DNA of 64,000 nt from JAGQIB01 sp041393395 (GTDB taxonomy: Bacteria > ARS69), in NCBI GenBank assembly GCA_041393395.1, contig JAWKKG010000002.1, positions 806,001-870,000 on the forward strand. Direction: 5' to 3'. Of the stretch, positions 41,588 to 50,365 are shown piece after piece. The notes beneath the pieces were generated by a model, which saw only the letters and a list, made by a program, of their open reading frames with translations, did no database searches and had not been told where the DNA came from. The translations under genes and the position numbers were made by a program. How positions within the stretch are numbered: position 1 is the first letter of the stretch; every line of letters begins with the position of its first letter.

Positions 41588-44500
41588 ATGGGTTCTCTTC
41601 GTGCGCTCGCATTCGCCATGGATCTCGCCATCACCGCGGCGCCGCTCGTCGCCGGTCTCGTCGCCGCGAGCCTGACCGCCGCGCCCGCCCTCGCCGCCGG
41701 CCTCGCCGACGTGCCGTTCTGGATCGGCGCCGGCCAGCAGAGCCAGTCGCACCTCGGCTACTCCGTCGCCCCCGCCGGTGACGTGAACGGCGACGGCTAC
41801 TCGGACGTGCTCGCCGGCGCGCGCAGCTTCGACAACGGGCAGGTGAACGAGGGACGCGCCGTCGTGTGGCTCGGCGGCCCCGCCGGCCCGACCGCCTCTC
41901 CCGACTGGTCGGCCGAGTCGAACCAGGCGCTCGCGTTCGCGGGCGCGAGTGTGGCGAGCGGCGGCGACGTGAACGGCGACGGCTACGACGACGTGCTCGT
42001 GGGCACCTCTTCCTACGACGGCGCGCTGCAGAACGAGGGCCGCGCGCAGCTCTTCCTCGGCTCCGCCGCCGGCCTCGACACCGCCGCGGTGTGGACCGTG
42101 GATGGCGGACAGGCCGGCGCCGCGTACGGAATCTGTGTCGCGTTCGCCGGCGACGTGAACGGCGACGGCTACGACGACGTGCTCGTCGGTGCGCGCGGAT
42201 GGGACGGCGCGCAGGCGAACGCCGGCCGCGTGTTCCTGTACCTCGGCGCACCCGCCGGCCCCGCCACGACGGCGGCCTGGACCGCGGACGGCACGGAGGA
42301 AGACGCCGGCTTCGGCTACTCCGTGGCGGGGGCGGGTGACGTGGACGCCGACGGCTACGCGGACGTCGTCGTCGGCGCGTTCTGGCAGAACGGCGCGTTC
42401 GTCGACCAGGGCGCCGCGTTCGTGTGGCGCGGCGCGCCGACGTTGCCGGCCTCGTCTCCGGACTGGACGCTCACCGGCACGCAGCAGCTCGAGAGCTTCG
42501 GGTGGTCCGTGGCCCCCGCCGGCGACGTGGACGGCGACGGCTATGCCGACGTGATCGTGGGCTCGCGCCACTACGACGGTGTCGCCGGCATCGACGCCGG
42601 GCGGGCGCGCCTGTTCCGCGGCGGCGCGTCCGGCCTCGCGACCACCGCCGCCTGGACCGCGGAGTCGCCGCGCGCCAGCGCACTCTTCGGCTGGTCGGTC
42701 GCACCGGCCGGCGACGTGGACGGCGACGGCTACGCGGACGTCGTGATCGGCGCCTACAAAGACGACGTGCAGTACCTCGACGACGGTTCCGCGTTCCTCT
42801 ATCTCGGCGGCCCCGCCGGCCTCGGCGCCGCGCCGGCCTGGGTCGGCACGCGCGGCGAGACGAACTCCGCGTACGGCTGGTCGGTCGCGGGCGCGGGCGA
42901 CGTGGACGGCGACGGCTACGCCGACGTGCTCGTGGGCGCGTACCTGGATGAAGAGGGTCCGGCCGACGAAGGCGTCGTGTACCTGTACCGCGGGCGCGGG
43001 CGATCCCTCACGACCACGCCGCGCTGGACCGCCACGCCCGGGCCGAGCGCGCTCGCGTTCGGCGAGTCCGTCGCGTTCGCCGGCGACGTGAACGGCGACG
43101 GTCGCTCCGACGTGCTCGTGGGTGATCCGCTCGCGAGCTCCGGCCAGGGGCGCGCGGATCTCTACCTCGGCGCGGACACGGGCCCGGACACGTCACCGGA
43201 CTGGACCGCGCTCGGGCCGCACGTCGGCTCCGACTGGGCGCGCGTCGTCGCCTCCGCGCGCGACGTGAACCGCGACGGCTACGACGACGTGCTCCTCGGC
43301 GCGCCGCTCGCGACCTCGGTGATGCAGGAAGAGGGAATCGTCGCGTGGTTCCCGGGCGGACCGACCGGCCTCGCGGCGTCGCCGGCCTGGCAGGCGACGG
43401 GGGCCGAGATCGGCGCGTCGCTCGGCGCCGCGATCGCGGGACTCGGCGATATCTCCGGCGACGGCTACCCGGACGTCGCGGCCGGCGTGCCCGACCAGAA
43501 CGGTCCGATCGCGCTGTCCGGCGCGGTGCGCGTGTGGGAGGGAAGCGCCGCCGGCCCGGCCGGTTCCCCCGTGATTCTCTGGGGCACGCAGACCGGCGCG
43601 CGCTTCGGCGCGAGTCTCGCCGCCGCCGGCGACGTGAACGGCGACGGCCTCGCGGATCTGATCGTGGGCGAGCCGTTCGCATCCGCCGGCCAGCTCGAGG
43701 AAGGACGCGCGCACGTGTTCCTCGGAACGTCCTCCGGATTCACGGCCTCGCCGGACTGGACCGCGGAGGGCAACCAGGCGGACGCGCACTTCGGCTCGTT
43801 CGTGGCCCCCGCCGGCGACGTCGACGCGGACGGCTACGACGACGTGCTCGTGGTCGCGGACGGCTGGGACGGCGCCTTCGCCGATGCCGGCGCTGCGTTC
43901 CTCTATCGTGGCGGCCCGGCCGGCCCCGAGCTCACGCCGGCCTTCACCTACTCGGCTCCCGCCGCGAACGCCTCGCTCGATCGCGCCGGCCCCGCGGGCG
44001 ACACGGACGGCGACGGCCGCGACGACGTGGCGATCGGTATCTCGCGCTGGAACGGGGCAGGGATCCTCCGCGGTCGCGTGCTCGTGTTCGCCGGCGCGGA
44101 CAGCGGCGGAGTCGCGCCGACTCCGGTCTTCGATCTCGAGGGTGACGTGAACGGCGCGCGACTCGGTTCCGCGCTCGACGGGCGCGGCGACGTGGACGGC
44201 GACGGTCGCCCGGATCTGATCGTCGGCGCGCGCGGCACGCCGACCGGCGGTCGGACGTACCTGTTCGCGCCGCCGGCCTCACGCGGCTCGCTTCTGCGGC
44301 AGCGTCGCGCCGACGATTCCGCGCCGGTCGCGTTCGGCGGCCGCACCCCGAGCGGCGGATTCCTCGCGCGCGGCAGCGCGTTCACCGTGGCCGGACGGAT
44401 TCCCGTGCGCTGGGAGCTGCAGCTCGCGGAAGGGGAGAGCTGGACGGCGTTCGGCGGCGCCGGCGCGTGGAGCGACTCGCAGACCGCGAGCGACTTCGCC

Positions 44501-44944
44501 GAATCGGTGTCGCTCGCAAGCGACGTGCGCGTTCGCTGGCGCGCGCGCGTGCGTTCCCGGGCTCCGTGGTTCCCGGGCCGGTGGCAGTCCCCGTTCGCCG
44601 CGACCGGCACGAGGTTTCATCTCGTGACGCCGGGCGCGGTGGGCGTTCCCGCCGTCCTCGCGCCGGCCGACCCGTTCCGCCTCACGGCTGCGCCGGTCCC
44701 GTTCCGCGGCGCCACGCGCCTTTCCTTCGTGTGGCCGCGCCGCGAGCATGCGCGGGTTACCGTGCACGACGTCGCGGGTCGTCGAGTCGCCACGCTCGCC
44801 GACAGCCCGCTCGACGCGGGGCCGCATCGCCTGCGCTGGGACGGGCGGGACTCCTCGGGCCGCGAGGTCGCGGCCGGCGTCTACTGGGCCCGGGTCGAGT
44901 CCGAGCGCCACGTCGAGTCGATTCGTCTCGTCCGCCTGCGCTAG
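41588..44944 (+). CDS. Exported FG-GAP (integrin-like) double beta-propeller protein with FlgD-Ig C-terminus
   Basis: 1118 residues. Signal peptide about 1-38 (ends near ALAAGLA). Fourteen FG-GAP repeats follow, each with a calcium-loop motif of the type GDVNGDGYDDVL, spaced about 60-70 residues; two are weak (RDVNRDGYDDVL, GDISGDGYPDVA). Fourteen blades suit two seven-bladed propellers. The C-terminal ~90 residues are an FlgD/T9SS-like Ig domain (VHDVAGRRVATL, GVYWARVESERH) used for outer-surface sorting or attachment in FCB bacteria. ATG at 41588 follows a GGGGAGG SD; the open frame upstream is noncoding leader. Its TAG overlaps the stop of the convergent CHAT gene in a CTAG. Confidence 0.92.
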   Translation: MGSLRALAFAMDLAITAAPLVAGLVAASLTAAPALAAGLADVPFWIGAGQQSQSHLGYSVAPAGDVNGDGYSDVLAGARSFDNGQVNEGRAVVWLGGPAGPTASPDWSAESNQALAFAGASVASGGDVNGDGYDDVLVGTSSYDGALQNEGRAQLFLGSAAGLDTAAVWTVDGGQAGAAYGICVAFAGDVNGDGYDDVLVGARGWDGAQANAGRVFLYLGAPAGPATTAAWTADGTEEDAGFGYSVAGAGDVDADGYADVVVGAFWQNGAFVDQGAAFVWRGAPTLPASSPDWTLTGTQQLESFGWSVAPAGDVDGDGYADVIVGSRHYDGVAGIDAGRARLFRGGASGLATTAAWTAESPRASALFGWSVAPAGDVDGDGYADVVIGAYKDDVQYLDDGSAFLYLGGPAGLGAAPAWVGTRGETNSAYGWSVAGAGDVDGDGYADVLVGAYLDEEGPADEGVVYLYRGRGRSLTTTPRWTATPGPSALAFGESVAFAGDVNGDGRSDVLVGDPLASSGQGRADLYLGADTGPDTSPDWTALGPHVGSDWARVVASARDVNRDGYDDVLLGAPLATSVMQEEGIVAWFPGGPTGLAASPAWQATGAEIGASLGAAIAGLGDISGDGYPDVAAGVPDQNGPIALSGAVRVWEGSAAGPAGSPVILWGTQTGARFGASLAAAGDVNGDGLADLIVGEPFASAGQLEEGRAHVFLGTSSGFTASPDWTAEGNQADAHFGSFVAPAGDVDADGYDDVLVVADGWDGAFADAGAAFLYRGGPAGPELTPAFTYSAPAANASLDRAGPAGDTDGDGRDDVAIGISRWNGAGILRGRVLVFAGADSGGVAPTPVFDLEGDVNGARLGSALDGRGDVDGDGRPDLIVGARGTPTGGRTYLFAPPASRGSLLRQRRADDSAPVAFGGRTPSGGFLARGSAFTVAGRIPVRWELQLAEGESWTAFGGAGAWSDSQTASDFAESVSLASDVRVRWRARVRSRAPWFPGRWQSPFAATGTRFHLVTPGAVGVPAVLAPADPFRLTAAPVPFRGATRLSFVWPRREHARVTVHDVAGRRVATLADSPLDAGPHRLRWDGRDSSGREVAAGVYWARVESERHVESIRLVRLR

Positions 44945-47625
44945 AGCCGGCCGAGCACGATCGAGTACGCGGCCCAGTCGAACGGGGAGACGCCTTCGCG
45001 ATTCGCGGTGCGCCGGACCGCGTTCAGCGCGCGCACCGGTTCCTCGCCCTCCGCGCGCAGCTGCATGAACTGCGTGACGAGTGCGTGGGCGATCGCGTCG
45101 TCGATCTCCCAGCGCGTCTCCACGACCGCCTGCGCGCCGGAGTCGAGGAACGCCTCGCCGAGTCCGGGCGCGGCGACCGCGCCGGACCACGGCGGGCCGC
45201 TGCTGCAACCCGCGAGCACCACGAGCTTCGTGGCGTCGAACGCGGCGGCGCGGACGTCGGAGATCTCCAGCGCGGATTCGCCGTTCGCGATGGCGTTCGG
45301 ATCCGCGAGCGGAACGAACGTCATGAGCGGCATGAGGGGGTCGCGTACGAAGTGGGCGGAGATGTGCAACACCTCGGCGTTGGACCACACGCGCTCGACG
45401 TTCTCCTTCGTGGCTCGCGCTCCCTCGAGGAGGATCACACCCGGCAGCAGCGCGGCGACGTCGTGCGCCTCGTCGACGGCGCCGCGCAGCTTGCCGAGGG
45501 CGGGCCAGCGGCGGGTGGTCGCGGGGGACATCGCGGGCGCGCCGACGATGACGGGGGGCGCGCCGCGCGTCGGAGCTGCGTGCGGCGCGTCGGCGCGAAG
45601 CGCCGCGACGTCGTGACGCTCGAACAGCGGGCGCCCGTCTCGATCCGGGAGGAGCTCGACGGGCGCGCAGCACAGGAAGCCGTCGGGGGCGAACAGGATC
45701 TGTCCGGCGTCGAACAGGGAGGAACGGAACGCACGGGGGATCAACGCGTCGCTCGCCCGCGCGGCGAGCGCGTCGCCCGCGATCACTCCGGAGACGTTCG
45801 TGATGAGCTGTTCCACGATCCGGCGCACGGCCGCGACGTCTTCGGTGACGATCTCCCGGCGCACGTCGTGCGGCGTCACGAGCCACGCGATCAGGCGATC
45901 GGAGCGCACGCGCCACACGAGGAGCGTCGCGTCGCGTCGGGCGAGTGCTTCCTGCAGCGACGGGACGTCGGCGGCGGCCGGGGACTCGCCGTCGTCCGAC
46001 AGGTCGCGACCGATCTCGGCGCGAAGCCGGCGACGTTCCATTTCCAGCGCCAGGCTCGTGCGCGGTTCCTCCGCGAGAAGCTCGTCCCCGGCGTCGAACA
46101 CCCGGTCGAGCTGATTCGCGAGCAGGTACGCCGCACCGCTCGGCTCCACGTGACGGAGGATTCGGCGCGCGCGATCGACTCCGGTCTCCAGCGCGTGCCG
46201 GGCCTCCGCGGCATCTCCGTCGTCGCCCGCGACCCGTACGAGCGCGGCGTCGCTCCGGGCCCAGTCGGCCGAGAACTCGCCCGGCACCTGCCCCGCCAGT
46301 TCCTCGAACTCCCGCAGGTGAATGCGCGCCGCCTCGCCCCGACCGGTGGCGGCGCAGGCGCACCCGAGGAGGGCGAGGGCGTGAATGGTCGTGTGTTCGA
46401 GGTCGTTCGCACGTGCCCACTCGACCGCGTCTTCGAGGCGGGTCCGCGCCATTTCGTCCTGACCGTCGTCGAGGAGCGCGCGCCCGCGTTCCAGCAGGAG
46501 TCGCGCGCGGTCCTGACGATCCACCCGCGATCCGAGCAGGGAGTCGGCGCGGGCCCACAGCCGGTCCGCCTCGACGAAGTTGCCCCGCGCGGACTCGCGA
46601 CGAGCCGCGACTCGATCGCGGCGCGATCGGAAGAGCTGGTCGGCCTGGGTGTCGCCCGTCGGCAGCGCGGCGAGGACCGCGTCCTGGCGCCGCAGGAGGA
46701 GGTCGACCACGTCCCAGCACTCGAAGTCCGCCTGCCACTCGAGCCGACGTTGCACGACGCGCGCCTCCATTCCGCACCCCGAAGGGCCGCGGACATGCGC
46801 CTCCGCTTCGTCCAGGTGCATACGCGCCGCGACGTAGCGCCCGCTCTGGATCTCGTGATTCGCGAGGAAGAGGTGGAGTCGCGCGGCCTGGTCGTCGATA
46901 CGGCATCGATCCGCGAGCGCGATTCCTGCCGCCCAGTCCTCGCGCATCCGGTCGAACTCGTGCGCTTCCTCGTGGTAGTGACCGGCGACGCCGAGGAACT
47001 GCAGCTCCCACCAGACTTCCCGGACCTCGCGGGCCCGGGCGAGTCCTTCGCGGTACGCTCGGAGCGCCTGCTCGGAATCCCCTTCGTCCGCCCAGAAATT
47101 CGCGAGTCGGTTGTACGCCGACAGCTCTCCCTCGAAGAAGAGCCGTTCGCGTGCCTCCTCGAGGCAGGCGCGGATCTCCCGCTCGCGCTCCGGTGCGGTG
47201 GCTTCTCGGCGGTTCGTGGCGATGATCTCCTCCGAGAGCCGGGGCACCCGGGCGCGCGTCTCGAGCGACCAGCCGAGCCACCGCTCTACGCTCGGCAGCA
47301 GCGAGACGCCGAACTGGCGGTCCGTTTCCGAGGCGAGCCGTCGCATCGCCGGGCCCGAGCGGGTGAGGGCGACCTGGAGGTGGGAATCGTCGTCCGCCGG
47401 GAGGGCCTGGTTCATCGTCAGCAACAACCGCCGGACGGCCGACGCCCCGGCGCGTTCGACCCAGGCGGCGAGGGGTTCCGGCGACGGGTCCTCGAGCGCG
47501 GCCGCGAGGTCGGCGGGGACGTCCGGGAGCGACGCGATCCGGGGCGCCGCCCCCCGGCAGGACGACAGCAACAGCGCCGGGACCGCCAGGGCGGCGACGA
47601 AAAGATGGAAGGGACGGCGGGACAT
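44941..47625 (-). CDS. TPR-CHAT lipoprotein (caspase-like protease domain)
   Basis: 894 residues. Lipoprotein signal (FVAALAVPALLLSSC, Cys about 23), a long TPR-like helical solenoid (about 150-600), and a C-terminal CHAT domain. The caspase-like dyad is visible as His758 in HISAHF and Cys807 in LAGCSSG, so the domain should be active. CHAT proteases act in programmed death, defence (TPR-CHAT with gRAMP) and signalling in bacteria; here an envelope location is inferred from the lipobox. ATG at 47625 opens the lipoprotein signal. The gene is divergent from a zinc-finger/TPR membrane protein gene and convergent with the FG-GAP gene. Confidence 0.88.
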   Translation of the reverse strand: MSRRPFHLFVAALAVPALLLSSCRGAAPRIASLPDVPADLAAALEDPSPEPLAAWVERAGASAVRRLLLTMNQALPADDDSHLQVALTRSGPAMRRLASETDRQFGVSLLPSVERWLGWSLETRARVPRLSEEIIATNRREATAPEREREIRACLEEARERLFFEGELSAYNRLANFWADEGDSEQALRAYREGLARAREVREVWWELQFLGVAGHYHEEAHEFDRMREDWAAGIALADRCRIDDQAARLHLFLANHEIQSGRYVAARMHLDEAEAHVRGPSGCGMEARVVQRRLEWQADFECWDVVDLLLRRQDAVLAALPTGDTQADQLFRSRRDRVAARRESARGNFVEADRLWARADSLLGSRVDRQDRARLLLERGRALLDDGQDEMARTRLEDAVEWARANDLEHTTIHALALLGCACAATGRGEAARIHLREFEELAGQVPGEFSADWARSDAALVRVAGDDGDAAEARHALETGVDRARRILRHVEPSGAAYLLANQLDRVFDAGDELLAEEPRTSLALEMERRRLRAEIGRDLSDDGESPAAADVPSLQEALARRDATLLVWRVRSDRLIAWLVTPHDVRREIVTEDVAAVRRIVEQLITNVSGVIAGDALAARASDALIPRAFRSSLFDAGQILFAPDGFLCCAPVELLPDRDGRPLFERHDVAALRADAPHAAPTRGAPPVIVGAPAMSPATTRRWPALGKLRGAVDEAHDVAALLPGVILLEGARATKENVERVWSNAEVLHISAHFVRDPLMPLMTFVPLADPNAIANGESALEISDVRAAAFDATKLVVLAGCSSGPPWSGAVAAPGLGEAFLDSGAQAVVETRWEIDDAIAHALVTQFMQLRAEGEEPVRALNAVRRTANREGVSPFDWAAYSIVLGRL

Positions 47626-47710
47626 CGGTCGATCATACCGCCCGGCATCGTCCGGCGCGCGTCGAAGTACGCCCCGGCCGGCCCCGCGGGTCACCGCGCG
47701 GCCGGCGGGC

Positions 47711-47740
47711 TTGCTTCGAGGACGAGCCCCGCGCTAGACT
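47711..47740 (+). promoter_or_regulatory. Probable promoter of the zinc-finger/TPR gene
   Basis: TTGCTT (47711-47716), 18-bp spacer, TAGACT (47735-47740), 74 bp before the ATG at 47815 in the divergent gap with the CHAT gene. Confidence 0.5.
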
Positions 47741-47814
47741 CGCCCCGTTCGGACGCTGCCTCCGACCCCCCGCGGGGTGGCGACTCCCCTCCGGACAGAA
47801 AAGACACGGGCCTC

Positions 47815-48645
47815 ATGCCGCACTTCACGCGCGGGCAGTTCCCGCATCCCACACGGGCGCAGATACTCCGCTTCAGTCAAGCCGTGACCGGCTCGGCCGA
47901 GTCGGAACGCACCTACCGTCACCTCGTCGAGTGCGAGACCTGCTTCGCCGAGTACGTGCGAGCGGTCGGCGGCTCCTCGTCCTGGTTGCGAGGCGAGTTC
48001 CGCGCGCCTCCGTTCTTCTTCCGGCTCGGCCCGGCCCGTCAGCTCGCGCTCGCCGCCCTTGCGGCGCTGGCCTGCCTGATGCCCGGGGAGCGGGACACCT
48101 TCTATTCCCCCGCGCCGCCGTTGCGCGAGGCGGTGGCGAGGAGCTCGGCCGGGGGGCTGGTGCTCCCGGGAGCCGAGCGATGCGGGCCCCGATCCGGAGT
48201 CGTCGTGTACCGATCGGCCGAGGCTCCCGGAGGGGACGCGGCCGTCCAGGCGCTGAACGACGCCTGCTCGGCCAGCGCGGATCGACCCGACTGCGCCGAC
48301 GCCGCGGCCTGGGCGATCGCCGGATTGCTCGCGAACGACCGGATCGACGATGCCCGCGTGCGAGCGCTCGAGGCCCGGAGTCGTTTCCCGCGGGACGCGA
48401 GGTTCTCGATCTTTTCCGCCACGGTGGCGTACCGCGAGAGCCGACTCGCCGACGCGGAGGAGTGTCTGCGGGAAGCGATCGCGCTCGAGCCCCGCAATCC
48501 CGTCGCGCGGTTCGACCTCGCGGTCGTCCTCGCGGAGACGGACCGGACGGAAGCCGCGATCCGACTCGCGGCGCCTCTGGACGGTGGCCGAGGGCATTCG
48601 GTCACGTCGGAACGGGCCCGGACGCTGCTCGCGTCGCTCCGTTGA
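47815..48645 (+). CDS. Zinc-finger, single-span membrane protein with TPR (anti-sigma-like)
   Basis: 276 residues. The cytoplasmic N-terminus has H-x3-C-x2-C (His36, Cys40, Cys43 in HLVECETCF), as in zf-HC2 anti-sigma factors, followed by a membrane helix (about 75-90) and a periplasmic TPR-like part (YRESRLADAEECLREAIALEPRNPVARFDLA). Anti-sigma/TPR proteins often accompany CHAT proteins and ECF sigma factors; no sigma factor gene is next to this one. It is divergent from the CHAT lipoprotein, 189 bp away. The ATG follows no strong SD. A role as sensor or partner of the CHAT protein is inference. Confidence 0.75.
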   Translation: MPHFTRGQFPHPTRAQILRFSQAVTGSAESERTYRHLVECETCFAEYVRAVGGSSSWLRGEFRAPPFFFRLGPARQLALAALAALACLMPGERDTFYSPAPPLREAVARSSAGGLVLPGAERCGPRSGVVVYRSAEAPGGDAAVQALNDACSASADRPDCADAAAWAIAGLLANDRIDDARVRALEARSRFPRDARFSIFSATVAYRESRLADAEECLREAIALEPRNPVARFDLAVVLAETDRTEAAIRLAAPLDGGRGHSVTSERARTLLASLR

Positions 48646-48671
48646 CGGCCCTGCGTGCCCTTCCGTAACTT
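48642..48671 (+). promoter_or_regulatory. Probable promoter of hutUI
   Basis: TTGACG (48642-48647), 18-bp spacer, TAACTT (48666-48671), 28 bp before the hutU ATG; it overlaps the stop codon of the preceding gene. Confidence 0.5.
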
Positions 48672-48699
48672 CGGGCGTCCAGAATCCGGAGGCGACCCG

Positions 48700-50361
48700 A
48701 TGACCGTTGCGCCGCGCACCGTCCGCGCTCCCCGCGGCACCGACATCTCCTGCAAGTCGTGGCAGACGGAAGCCGCGCTGCGCATGCTCATGAACAACCT
48801 CGACCCGGAAGTGGCCGAGCACCCCGAGGAGCTCGTGGTGTACGGCGGCACGGGTCGTGCCGCGCGCAACTGGGAAGCGTTCGACGCGATCGTGCGGACC
48901 CTGCGTCGCCTGGAGCCGGATGAATCCCTGCTCGTGCAGTCCGGCAAGCCGGTCGGCGTGTTCCGCACGCATGCGGATGCGCCGCGGGTCCTGATCGCGA
49001 ACTCGAACCTCGTGGGCCGCTGGGCGAACTGGGAGACCTTCCGGGATCTCGAGCGTCGCGGCCTCACGATGTACGGGCAGATGACGGCCGGGAGCTGGAT
49101 CTACATCGGCACGCAGGGAATCCTCCAGGGAACGTACGAGACGTTCGCGGCGGCGGCGGATCGGCACCTCGGCGGCGACCTCATGGGGAACTTCGTGCTG
49201 ACCGCCGGCCTCGGCGGCATGGGCGGCGCGCAGCCGCTCGCCGTCACGATGAACGGGGGCGTGGCGCTCGTGGCCGAGGTCGATCGCACACGCATCCGGC
49301 GCCGCCTCGAGACGCGCTATCTGGACGAAGAGGCGACCTCGTTCGAGGACGCCATGACGCGCGTGAAGGCGGCGCTCGCCGAGAAGCGGCCCGTGTCGAT
49401 CGGGCTGTGCATGAACGCGGCCGACTGCTTCGAGCGCGTGCTGGCCGGTGATCTCCGTCCGGACATCGTGACGGATCAGACCTCCGCGCACGACATGCTG
49501 CAGGGTTACGTACCGTCGGGCGTGACGTTCGAGCAGGCCGAGGAACTGCGTCGCCGGGATCCCGAGGAGTACGTGCGGCAGGCGCGCGCGACGGCGGTGC
49601 GCCACGTGAAGGCGATGCAGGCGCTGGATGCCAGGGGCGCGATCGTCTTCGATTACGGAAACAATCTCCGCGGAGCGGCGGAGGAGGGCGGTCTCGCCGA
49701 CGCCTACACTTTCCCGGGTTTCGTGCCCGCGTTCATCCGCCCGCTCTTCTGCGAGGGCAAGGGCCCCTTCCGGTGGTGCGCACTGTCCGGTGATCCGGCG
49801 GACATCGCCGCGACGGACGCGGCGCTGCTCGAAGCGTTCCCCGAGGATCGCGTGCTCGCCCGCTGGTTGCCGATGGCGGCGGAGCGCGTGGCGTTCCAGG
49901 GGCTACCGTGCCGCATCTGCTGGCTCGGCTACGGGGAACGTCATCGCGCGGGACTCATCTTCAACGACCTCGTGCGGACCGGAAAGGTGAAGGCGCCGAT
50001 CGTGATCGGCCGCGATCACCTGGACTGCGGTTCCGTCGCGTCGCCGTACCGGGAAACGGAGGCGATGCGCGACGGGTCGGACGCGATCGCGGACTGGCCG
50101 ATCCTGAACGCGCTGCTGAACACCGCGTGCGGGGCCACCTGGGTCAGCTTCCACCACGGCGGCGGGGTCGGCATCGGCAACTCGCTGCACGCCGGCATGG
50201 TCATCGTGTGCGACGGGACGGAGGCGGCGGACGCGCGGCTCGAGCGCGTGCTGCTCGCGGATCCCGGCACCGGAGTCATGCGCCACGCCGATGCGGGCTA
50301 CGACCGCGCGATCGACGTCGCCCGTGAGCGCGGGGTGGATCTCCCCGGCATCACGAGCTGA
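48700..50361 (+). CDS. hutU: Urocanate hydratase
   Basis: 553 residues, the usual length for urocanase (~557). The family text is strong throughout: MYGQMTAGSWIYIGTQGI, GGMGGAQPLAVTMNGG (NAD site), DQTSAHDMLQGY, catalytic-region FCEGKGPFRW and DHLDCGSVASPYRETE. It hydrates urocanate to imidazolonepropionate with tightly bound NAD+, the second step of histidine breakdown. The ATG at 48700 has GGAGG 7 bp upstream; 15 further codons open upstream but lack an SD. hutI follows after 4 bp. hutH is not in the window. Confidence 0.97.
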   Translation: MTVAPRTVRAPRGTDISCKSWQTEAALRMLMNNLDPEVAEHPEELVVYGGTGRAARNWEAFDAIVRTLRRLEPDESLLVQSGKPVGVFRTHADAPRVLIANSNLVGRWANWETFRDLERRGLTMYGQMTAGSWIYIGTQGILQGTYETFAAAADRHLGGDLMGNFVLTAGLGGMGGAQPLAVTMNGGVALVAEVDRTRIRRRLETRYLDEEATSFEDAMTRVKAALAEKRPVSIGLCMNAADCFERVLAGDLRPDIVTDQTSAHDMLQGYVPSGVTFEQAEELRRRDPEEYVRQARATAVRHVKAMQALDARGAIVFDYGNNLRGAAEEGGLADAYTFPGFVPAFIRPLFCEGKGPFRWCALSGDPADIAATDAALLEAFPEDRVLARWLPMAAERVAFQGLPCRICWLGYGERHRAGLIFNDLVRTGKVKAPIVIGRDHLDCGSVASPYRETEAMRDGSDAIADWPILNALLNTACGATWVSFHHGGGVGIGNSLHAGMVIVCDGTEAADARLERVLLADPGTGVMRHADAGYDRAIDVARERGVDLPGITS

Positions 50362-50365
50362 TCGC

